From Chloroflexota bacterium (GTDB lineage: Bacteria; Chloroflexota; Limnocylindria; P2-11E), in assembly GCA_013695575.1 (NCBI GenBank), contig JACDAF010000022.1:1-5621 (forward strand): a DNA stretch of 5,621 nt, given 5' to 3'. The notes under the pieces were generated by a model. The model saw only the letters and a program-made list of their open reading frames with translations, did no database searches and was not told where the DNA came from. This document shows positions 1 through 5,335 of this stretch, one piece after another. Numbering within the stretch: position 1 is the first letter of the stretch; each line of letters opens with the position of its first letter. The position numbers were made by a program, and so were the translations under genes.

Positions 1-228
1 TGCGTCGAGCCGAACGACACGACCATCGCCAATTACACGTACAAGCCGCTCGCCCGTCCGATCTTCATCTACCCGAAGACCGAGTCGCTGAAGCGGCCCG
101 AGGTCCTCGAGTTCGTGAAGTTCTACCTCGACAAGGCCAACACCAAGCTGATCAAGCAGGTCGGCTACATCGTCGCGCCCGACAAGGTGTACACCGACGG
201 CATGGCGAAGGTGGACGCGGCAAAGTAG
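1..228 (+). CDS. pstS: PstS, phosphate-binding protein of the Pst ABC transporter (C-terminal 75 residues; 5' end outside window)
   Basis: The reading frame is open from the first base and ends at TAG 226-228, so only the last 75 residues are present. PstS captures inorganic phosphate outside the cytoplasmic membrane and delivers it to PstC/PstA. The visible part contains ARPIFIY followed by a lysine-rich stretch and RPEVLEFVKFYLD. This 'plain strand, then helix' pattern is typical of the last lobe of PstS-family proteins, where the chain returns to the first domain. It ends with VGYIVAPDKVY and a short polar tail. The phosphate-contacting residues and the signal peptide lie upstream and cannot be checked. 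The assignment rests on this C-terminal pattern plus its position 4 bp before pstC in a complete pstCAB-phoU cluster, which is the normal gene order. Confidence 0.88.
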   Translation, partial: CVEPNDTTIANYTYKPLARPIFIYPKTESLKRPEVLEFVKFYLDKANTKLIKQVGYIVAPDKVYTDGMAKVDAAK

Positions 229-232
229 ACGC

Positions 233-1186
233 GTGACCGCCTCGACCGGGAACCCCGCACGGACGCGCACTGGCCGGCCCTCCGGTGGGCCGGCGCTTGC
301 GCGGCGGCGGCGTGCGACCGAGCGCGCCATCGCCGGCCTCCTCCTTGCGGCGACCGGTGTCAGCGTGTTGACGACGGTGGGCATCGTCCTCGTGCTGGTC
401 TTCGAGACCTTCGAGTTCTTCCGCGAGGTGTCCCTCTGGGAGTTTTTCACCGGCACCGTGTGGGCGCCGCTCTTCTCTCCAAGACATTTCGGCGTGCTCC
501 CGCTCGTCGGCGGCACGCTGCTCGTCGCGGCGATCGCGATCATCGTCGCGATGCCGCTCGGCCTCATCATCGCCATCTACCTCGCTGAGTACGCCGGTCA
601 GCGCACACGCTCGACCGTCAAGCCGTTCCTCGAGATCCTCGCCGGCATCCCGACCGTCGTCTTCGGCTTCTTCGCGCTCACCTTCGTCACGCCGAACCTC
701 ATCCAGCCGCTGATCCCGGGGACGAATGTCTTCAACGCGCTGTCGGCGGGCATCGTCGTCGGGCTGATGGTGTTGCCGATGGTCGCGACCATCAGCGAGG
801 ACGCCATGGCCGCCGTGCCACGGGCGCTCCGCGAGGCCGCGCACGGGCTCGGCGCGACGAAGCTCGAGGTGGCGCTGCGCGTCGTCGTGCCAGCGGCGCT
901 CTCGGGGATCATCGCGTCGTTCATCCTCGCGATGTCCCGGGCCGTCGGCGAGACCATGGCGGTGGCCATCGCGGGCGGATCGACGCCCGTGCTCACGATA
1001 GACCCGACCCAATCCATCCAGACGATGACCGGGTACATCGCACAGGTGAGCCTCGGCGACACCCCACAGAACTCGCTCGAGTTCAAGACCATCTTCGCGG
1101 TCGGCATGACGCTCTTCGTCATGACGCTGGTCCTGAACATCGTCAGCCAGATGTTCGTGCGGCGATACCGGAACGTGTACCAATGA
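233..1186 (+). CDS. pstC: PstC, phosphate ABC transporter permease subunit
   Basis: This is one of the two inner-membrane permease subunits that form the phosphate channel with PstA, powered by PstB. It has 317 residues, normal for the family. After a basic, arginine-rich cytoplasmic N-terminus (about 1-31) there are about six hydrophobic segments, near residues 33-57, 89-118, 132-154, 168-186, 218-248 and 286-309. The cytoplasmic EAA loop, which docks on the ATPase, is clear: EAAHGLGATK at 201-210, followed by VVVPAALSGI. SRAVGETMAV (235-244) is a conserved PstC/PstA signature. The start is GTG at 233, four bases after the pstS stop. No better in-frame start lies upstream, and no good Shine-Dalgarno sequence precedes it, which suggests translation is coupled to pstS. 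The stop overlaps the pstA start as ATGA (1183-1186). PstC is separated from PstA by gene order and by the larger loop after the fourth membrane segment. Confidence 0.95.
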   Translation: MTASTGNPARTRTGRPSGGPALARRRRATERAIAGLLLAATGVSVLTTVGIVLVLVFETFEFFREVSLWEFFTGTVWAPLFSPRHFGVLPLVGGTLLVAAIAIIVAMPLGLIIAIYLAEYAGQRTRSTVKPFLEILAGIPTVVFGFFALTFVTPNLIQPLIPGTNVFNALSAGIVVGLMVLPMVATISEDAMAAVPRALREAAHGLGATKLEVALRVVVPAALSGIIASFILAMSRAVGETMAVAIAGGSTPVLTIDPTQSIQTMTGYIAQVSLGDTPQNSLEFKTIFAVGMTLFVMTLVLNIVSQMFVRRYRNVYQ

Positions 1187-2076
1187 GCGCCGCTTCGGTC
1201 GGTGCCGTCGCCCGCTGGCGGCCGCGGCTCCAGACGCGCAGCCGCAACGGGCGTGCGTTCCTCCTGCTCTGCTATGCCGCGACGGCGGTCGGGATCCTCT
1301 CGCTCCTGGTGCTGCTCGCCGACACCGCCATCAAGGGCGTGCCACAGCTGTCATGGGACTTCCTGACGAGCTACCCGTCGCGCTTCGCGGCGCGCTCGGG
1401 CGTCCTCTCGGCCGCCGTCGGCACGCTGTACCTGTCTCTCATCGTCATCGTCGTCGCGTTTCCGCTCGGCATCGCGACCGCGATCTACCTCGAGGAGTAC
1501 GCCCGCCCCGGGCCGCTGAACCGGATCGTGCAGACCAACATCGGCAACCTCGCCGGCGTCCCGTCGATCATCTACGGGATGCTCGGGCTGGCGGTGTTCG
1601 TCCGCGCGATGTCGCTGCAGCGCAGCCTCCTCGCGGGCGGCCTGACCATCGCGCTCCTGGTGCTGCCGATCGTGATCATCAACGCCCAGGAGGCGCTCCG
1701 CGCCGTCCCGAGCAGCTTGCGGCACGCCTCGCTCGCGCTCGGCGCGACGCGTTGGGAGACGGTCTGGCACCACGTGATCCCGGCCGCGCTGCCGGGGATC
1801 CTCACCGGGACGATCCTCGCGCTCTCGCGCGCGATCGGCGAGGCGGCGCCGATCATCCTCATCTCGAGCATCGCCTTCATCGCGTTCCTGCCCGACGGGC
1901 TGCTCGACTCGTTCACGATCCTGCCGATCCAGATCTTCATCTGGGTCAGCAAGCCCCAGGAGGACTTCCACGCGATCGCGGCGTCCGCGATCATCGTGCT
2001 GCTCGCCCTTCTGCTCACCCTGAACGCCGTCGCGATCTTCGTCCGCGATCGCAGCAGGAGGTCCACGCAGTGGTGA
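1183..2076 (+). CDS. pstA: PstA, phosphate ABC transporter permease subunit
   Basis: This is the second permease subunit, the heterodimer partner of PstC. It has 297 residues. A basic N-terminus (about 1-25) is followed by membrane segments near 26-50, 74-103, 122-142, 147-168, 198-234 and 262-287. The PstA-type core is evident: FPLGIATAIYLEEYA (93-107), GNLAGVPSIIYG (121-132), and an EAA loop at about 181-206 with LGATRWETVW then IPAALPGILTG, followed by ALSRAIGEAAPII (213-225). The first residue of the EAA motif is histidine (HASLALG) rather than glutamate, while the conserved glycine is kept. The ATG at 1183 overlaps the pstC stop by four bases (ATGA) and has no strong ribosome-binding site, so re-initiation by ribosomes finishing pstC is likely. 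The end of the gene contains the ribosome-binding site and first codons of pstB. Confidence 0.95.
   Translation: MSAASVGAVARWRPRLQTRSRNGRAFLLLCYAATAVGILSLLVLLADTAIKGVPQLSWDFLTSYPSRFAARSGVLSAAVGTLYLSLIVIVVAFPLGIATAIYLEEYARPGPLNRIVQTNIGNLAGVPSIIYGMLGLAVFVRAMSLQRSLLAGGLTIALLVLPIVIINAQEALRAVPSSLRHASLALGATRWETVWHHVIPAALPGILTGTILALSRAIGEAAPIILISSIAFIAFLPDGLLDSFTILPIQIFIWVSKPQEDFHAIAASAIIVLLALLLTLNAVAIFVRDRSRRSTQW
2056..2062 (+). promoter_or_regulatory. Strong Shine-Dalgarno sequence for pstB
   Basis: AGGAGGT at this position is a perfect match to the 16S rRNA 3' end and lies inside the last codons of pstA. It is seven bases before GTG 2070, the best spacing of the available starts. It is the best-looking ribosome-binding site in the operon. 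It therefore selects GTG 2070, or less likely the adjacent GTG 2073 at ten bases, over the later GTG 2118, which has no such sequence in front of it. Confidence 0.8.
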
Positions 2077-2942
2077 GCGACCCTGTCATCGTCCGGCCGG
2101 GTGGCCATACTCCGCCTGTGAGCATCCGGCTCCAGGACCGCCCCGCCGAGGAGCGCCCTGCGGAGAGGACGGCCGCGCTCGACCAGGTCTTCAGGATCGA
2201 GCACCTGTCGGCGTGGTACGGCACCGCCCAGGCGCTGCGCGACATCACACTGGACTTTCCGCGCAACCGCGTCACCGCGATCATCGGACCGTCCGGCTGC
2301 GGCAAGAGCACGCTCATCCGCTGTCTGAACCGCATGAACGACCTCATCCCGAGCTTCCGGCAGGAGGGCCGGATCCTGTACCACGGCGATGATGTCTGCG
2401 GCCCCGGATCGGACGCCGTCGCGCTGCGCCGGCACATCGGCATGGTCTTCCAGAAGCCGAACCCCTTCCCGAAGTCGATCTTCGACAACGTCGCGTTCGG
2501 GCCGCGCGTGAACGGGTACAGCGGCGACCTCAAGGCGCTGGTCGAGGGCGCCCTCCGCCGAGCGGCGCTGTGGGACGAGGTGAAGGACAAGCTCGGTACC
2601 TCAGGCCTCGCGCTCTCGGGTGGCCAGCAGCAGCGCCTGTGCATCGCCCGGGCGCTCGCGGTCGAGCCCGACGCGCTGCTCATGGACGAGCCCTGCTCGG
2701 CCCTCGACCCGATCGCCACATACCGCATCGAGGAGCTCATCACCAGTCTCGCGGTCGACTACAGCATCGTCATCGTGACCCACAACATGCAACAGGCGTC
2801 CCGCGTCTCCGATTACACGACGTTCCTGCTCTCCGGGGAGGAGCGCATCGGCGAGCTCGTGGAGTTCGGGCCGACGCGCGACCTCTTTACCACCCCCAAG
2901 GACGAGCGCACCGAGTCGTACATCACGGGTCGGTTCGGCTGA
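2070..2942 (+). CDS. pstB: PstB, phosphate ABC transporter ATP-binding protein
   Basis: This cytoplasmic ATPase hydrolyses ATP to drive phosphate import through PstC/PstA. From GTG 2070 it has 290 residues. The ABC core begins at about 41 (FRIEHLSAWYG). All ABC motifs are intact: Walker A GPSGCGKST (73-81), the PstB-typical RCLNRMNDL (84-92), Q-loop FQKPNPFPKSI (127-137), signature LSGGQQQR (182-189), Walker B LLMDEP (203-208) with the catalytic glutamate at 207, D-loop SALDP (210-214) and H-loop histidine 238 in VTHNMQQA. The start is chosen from the perfect Shine-Dalgarno at 2056-2062 and gives a 7-bp overlap with pstA. This leaves about 40 residues rich in Pro, Glu and Arg before the core, longer than the usual PstB of about 250-260 residues. 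Starting at GTG 2118 would shorten it by 16 residues but lacks a ribosome-binding site. phoU follows after two bases. Confidence 0.96.
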   Translation: MVSDPVIVRPGGHTPPVSIRLQDRPAEERPAERTAALDQVFRIEHLSAWYGTAQALRDITLDFPRNRVTAIIGPSGCGKSTLIRCLNRMNDLIPSFRQEGRILYHGDDVCGPGSDAVALRRHIGMVFQKPNPFPKSIFDNVAFGPRVNGYSGDLKALVEGALRRAALWDEVKDKLGTSGLALSGGQQQRLCIARALAVEPDALLMDEPCSALDPIATYRIEELITSLAVDYSIVIVTHNMQQASRVSDYTTFLLSGEERIGELVEFGPTRDLFTTPKDERTESYITGRFG

Positions 2943-2944
2943 GC

Positions 2945-3628
2945 ATGGCATTGCTCCGCTCGCGCCAGGGGCTCGAAGACGGGCTGCTCGGGCTGCAGCG
3001 CGACCTTCGGTCGCTCGCGAGCCTCGTAGACGTTGCGATCGAGCGGAGCATCCGCGCGCTCGCGCGGCTGGACCGCGGCCTCGCCGAGAGCGTCATCACG
3101 GACGACGCCCGGATCAACGAGCTGCGGTTCAAGATCGAGGACGACGCGATCCACCTCCTCGCGCAGCAGCAGCCTCTGGCGAGCGATCTCCGCACCGTCA
3201 TCGCCGTCATGAACGTCATCGTCGAGCTCGAGCGCATGGGCGACTACTGCGTTGGCATCGCGAAGATCGCGCTCCTGCACGACGACAGGCCGCTGCTCAA
3301 GCCGCTCATCGACGTCCCGCGCATGGCCGAGCTCTGTCGCGACATCCTGCGTGCCTCGATCGACGCCTTCATCTCGCGCGATGCGCCCGCGGCTCGCATC
3401 GTCGGGCAGCGCGATGACGAGATCGATCAGCTCTACGAGCAGGTCTACCGGGAGCTGCTCACCTTCATGCTCAACGACCCCCGCACGATCGACCGCGCGA
3501 CCTGGCTCATCTGGGTCGCGCACAACCTCGAGCGCATCGGTGACCGCGTGCAGAACATCTGCGAGCGCACGATCTTCGAGGTGACCGGTGTCATGAAAGA
3601 ATTCAAGCGCGCCAGGTACGACGCCTAG
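2945..3628 (+). CDS. phoU: PhoU, phosphate signalling and transport regulator
   Basis: PhoU is a cytoplasmic helical protein that links the Pst transporter to the phosphate sensor kinase. It keeps the Pho response off when phosphate is plentiful and restrains Pst uptake. This copy has 227 residues, the usual length, and is built of two similar three-helix halves. Each half carries the family's metal-binding helix motif: ELERMGDYCVGIAK begins at residue 94 and NLERIGDRVQNICE at 194, exactly 100 residues apart. The ATG at 2945 is two bases past the pstB stop. No Shine-Dalgarno sequence precedes it, so coupling to pstB is likely. The frame stays open far upstream inside pstB, but that part is a shadow of pstB. 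No phoR/phoB-type two-component pair is visible, so the partner kinase must be elsewhere. Confidence 0.95.
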   Translation: MALLRSRQGLEDGLLGLQRDLRSLASLVDVAIERSIRALARLDRGLAESVITDDARINELRFKIEDDAIHLLAQQQPLASDLRTVIAVMNVIVELERMGDYCVGIAKIALLHDDRPLLKPLIDVPRMAELCRDILRASIDAFISRDAPAARIVGQRDDEIDQLYEQVYRELLTFMLNDPRTIDRATWLIWVAHNLERIGDRVQNICERTIFEVTGVMKEFKRARYDA

Positions 3629-3630
3629 GG

Positions 3631-3646
3631 GCGACGATGGCGTCGC
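3631..3646 (+). other. Stem-loop directly after the phoU stop
   Basis: GCGACG (3631-3636) pairs perfectly with CGTCGC (3641-3646) around an ATGG loop, two bases after the phoU stop. A six-pair GC-rich stem here could protect the 3' end of the pst mRNA or weaken read-through. No T-run follows, so it is not a standard intrinsic terminator. Short stems of this kind also arise by chance in GC-rich DNA. Confidence 0.35.
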
Positions 3647-3731
3647 GAACGCAGTGCTACGGACGCCAGAGGCCGACGAGCGTCCTGGGCTCGATCCGGG
3701 CGGCCGCCCAGCATCCCCGTCGTGATCGCCC

Positions 3732-3756
3732 GGCGCAGGTCATGGGGATTAACAGG
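3732..3756 (+). repeat. Imperfect direct repeat, copy 1
   Basis: This 25-base copy starts GGCGCAGGTC, then A, then TGGGG, then ATT, and ends AACAGG. It matches copy 2 at all positions except one substitution after the first ten bases and a three-for-two base change before AACAGG. The copies start 85 bases apart, on the same strand, upstream of the CYTH-CHAD gene. Function is unknown. Binding sites for a regulator or remnants of a small repeat element are both possible. Confidence 0.6.
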
Positions 3757-3759
3757 CGA

Positions 3760-3784
3760 GGTCGGGCTTCGCCCGGCCGAAGCC
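3760..3784 (+). other. Two overlapping, mutually exclusive hairpins
   Basis: Hairpin A pairs GGTCGGGC (3760-3767) with GCCCGGCC (3771-3778) over a TTC loop, with eight pairs including one G-T. Hairpin B pairs GGCTTCG (3765-3771) with CGAAGCC (3778-3784) over a six-base loop, with seven perfect pairs. They share bases, so only one can form at a time. No T-run follows either. The pair lies between the two direct-repeat copies. It could be a small REP-like palindrome, an RNA switch or coincidence. Confidence 0.4.
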
Positions 3785-3816
3785 GCAGAGGCCCCAGGAC
3801 CGGAGCAGACGAAGTC

Positions 3817-3840
3817 GGCGCAGGTCTTGGGGTGAACAGG
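3817..3840 (+). repeat. Imperfect direct repeat, copy 2
   Basis: This 24-base copy starts GGCGCAGGTC, then T, then TGGGG, then TG, and ends AACAGG. It ends 14 bases before the ATG of the CYTH-CHAD gene, so a protein bound here could block its translation start region or promoter. It contains GGTGAAC (3831-3837), the reverse complement of GTTCACC, one half of the actinobacterial PHO box. The second half-site at the expected spacing is poor and copy 1 lacks it, so no PHO box is claimed. Confidence 0.6.
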
Positions 3841-3854
3841 TCGTTGGGGGTCGA

Positions 3855-5321
3855 ATGGAACGTGAGGTGAAGCTGTCGGTACCGGAGGGCTTCCGTCGCC
3901 CTCCGCTCGACGGCTCCGGCGGCGCCGCGGCCGGCGCGGTCCTCACCCGCCGCTACACGACGACCTACCACGACACCAGCGATCTCGCGCTCGCGGCGTG
4001 GGCCTGCAGCCTCCGCTATCGGTCGGGAGAGGGCTGGACCGTGAAGCTCGCGCCGGCGACGCTAGGCCCTCTGATCGCGCGTTCCGAGCACACCTTCGAG
4101 GGCCTGCCCGGCGTACCGCCGCCTGAGGCCCTGGCGCTCCTGGCGGGATACCTGCGTGGCCGTGCGGTCGCCCCGGTGGCGCGGGCCACGACCGCCCGCC
4201 GCAGCCAGACCCTGGTGGACCCCGAAGGCCGGTCGGCCCTCGAGGTCGTCGACGACACCGTCGTCTCGCTCGACGGCCCGGGGAGCCGCAGGCTGCGACA
4301 GATCGAGGTCGAGGTGCTCGACGAGCGGGCGACCGATGTGCTCGACCAGGTGCTCGGAAGGCTGCGGCGCGCCGGTGCGCAGGTCGGAGACGCCCGCACG
4401 AAGTACGAGTGGCTGCTCGCCGATCGGCGACCCGCCCCGGAGGTCGTCGTGCCCACGCTCACGCCCGACCCCTCGCTCGGGGAAGCGATCCGCGCGATCC
4501 TCGGCCGGTCGGTCACGAAGCTCATCAACGCGGAAGCAGCGTTCCGCGCCGGCGCCGATCCCGAAGCCATACACGATGCGCGTGTCGCGACCCGCCGGCT
4601 GCGTTCTGACCTGCGCTCCTTCGCAGAGGTGCTCGAGGCCGATTGGAGCGAGCGGCTGCGCGACGAGCTGGGCTGGGCCGGCGATGCGCTCGGCGCCGTC
4701 CGCGATCCGGAGGTGCTGGCCGGCCGGATCGGGGAAGATGCCCGCCGCCTCGGCGAACCCGGCGCGGCCGACGCGATCGTCGCGACGCTTCTGGCCGAGG
4801 TCGCCGCCGCGCGCTCGACGCTCTGTGACATCGTGAGCGGGCAGCGCTACCTCGCCCTGCTCCAGGGGCTTGTCATGGCCGCACGATCTCCGGTGTTCCG
4901 CGTGCCGGCCGACGGGCCGGCCACGGAGCTGCTGGCGCCGGCCGTCGATCGCGCGTGGCGGCGCCTCCGCAAGGCGACCCGCGAGGCCGCGAGCGATCCG
5001 ACGGATGCAGGCCTACACCGCGTCCGCATCCGGGCGAAACAGGCCCGCTACGCGGCCGAGTCGCTGGCTCCACTGCTCGGCAAGGCCGCCGTCCGCTTTG
5101 CCCAGCGGGCCACGCGACTTCAAGACGCGCTCGGCGAGAATCAGGACGCCGTCGTCGCGTGGGCTTGGCTCCGTGACGCGGCGAAGGCAGCCGAGGCGGG
5201 TGAAGCCTTCGTCGCGGGGCAGCTGGCCGGGCTCGAGCTCGAGGCGCGCCAGCGCGCGCGTGGCGAATGGCCCAAGGCGTGGAAGGCGCTCCGGCAGGTG
5301 AGGCCCAGCACGTGGCAGTGA
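3855..5321 (+). CDS. CYTH-CHAD domain protein (triphosphate-tunnel/polyphosphate-binding fusion)
   Basis: This 488-residue two-domain protein has the same architecture as E. coli YgiF, an inorganic triphosphatase. The CYTH domain spans about 1-190. It opens with the diagnostic ExExK motif as EREVK (2-6), followed by TTYHDTSDLALAAWACSLRYR (36-56), WTVKL (61-65), ALEVVDD (128-134), IEVEVLDE (150-157) and TKYEWLL (182-188). These supply the acidic and basic residues that line the metal-dependent triphosphate tunnel. The CHAD domain spans about 205-480. It has both conserved histidine helices, HDARVATRRLRSDLR (240-254) and HRVRIRAKQARYAAE (388-402), plus LGAVRDPEVL (279-288) and LQDALGENQDAV (422-433). 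CHAD domains bind polyphosphate through these basic residues. No signal peptide or membrane segment is seen, so it is cytoplasmic. The ATG at 3855 starts the ExExK motif almost at once, as is usual, and a weak G-rich ribosome-binding site (3846-3850) precedes it. Substrate is inferred, not shown. Confidence 0.92.
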   Translation: MEREVKLSVPEGFRRPPLDGSGGAAAGAVLTRRYTTTYHDTSDLALAAWACSLRYRSGEGWTVKLAPATLGPLIARSEHTFEGLPGVPPPEALALLAGYLRGRAVAPVARATTARRSQTLVDPEGRSALEVVDDTVVSLDGPGSRRLRQIEVEVLDERATDVLDQVLGRLRRAGAQVGDARTKYEWLLADRRPAPEVVVPTLTPDPSLGEAIRAILGRSVTKLINAEAAFRAGADPEAIHDARVATRRLRSDLRSFAEVLEADWSERLRDELGWAGDALGAVRDPEVLAGRIGEDARRLGEPGAADAIVATLLAEVAAARSTLCDIVSGQRYLALLQGLVMAARSPVFRVPADGPATELLAPAVDRAWRRLRKATREAASDPTDAGLHRVRIRAKQARYAAESLAPLLGKAAVRFAQRATRLQDALGENQDAVVAWAWLRDAAKAAEAGEAFVAGQLAGLELEARQRARGEWPKAWKALRQVRPSTWQ

Positions 5322-5335
5322 GCGCAATAGGGGGC

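Larger units (their letters stand above)
3629..3854. other. Non-coding gap between phoU and the CYTH-CHAD gene
   Basis: This 226-bp stretch is the only sizeable gap in the window. It contains a stem-loop at 3631-3646, a perfect 12-bp palindrome GGGCGGCCGCCC at 3698-3709, an imperfect direct repeat (3732-3756 and 3817-3840), and two overlapping hairpins between the repeat copies (3760-3784). No T-tract follows any hairpin, so no classical intrinsic terminator is visible. No convincing -35/-10 pair was found. A 77-codon frame (3637-3870) crosses it, but its Arg/Gly-rich product looks like chance. The downstream gene could be read through from pst or have its own promoter here. Confidence 0.6.

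Noticed and set aside
152..1183. Long minus-strand frame opposite pstC
   Set aside because: The translation is Arg/Asp/Glu/His-rich, low in hydrophobic residues and domain-free, as expected for the antisense of a GC-rich membrane protein gene.
1353..2069. A long open frame through pstA that joins pstB in frame, suggesting a 529-residue fusion
   Set aside because: The part inside pstA is Arg/Asp/Pro-rich shadow sequence typical of high-GC off-frame reading. PstA in the other frame is fully conserved, and pstB has its own strong ribosome-binding site.
3698..3709. Perfect palindrome GGGCGGCCGCCC
   Set aside because: Short self-complementary GC strings are expected in DNA this GC-rich. It has no repeat partner and no T-tract.
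3827..3842. Possible PHO box in the second repeat copy
   Set aside because: Only one half-site (GGTGAAC) matches. The neighbouring half at the expected 11-base spacing shares only three of seven bases with GTTCACC, and the first repeat copy lacks the motif.
3637..3870. 77-codon frame starting just after phoU and running into the CYTH-CHAD start
   Set aside because: The product is Arg/Gly-rich with no recognisable domain, its ATG sits in the loop of a stem, it crosses both repeat copies, and it overlaps a well-supported gene start.
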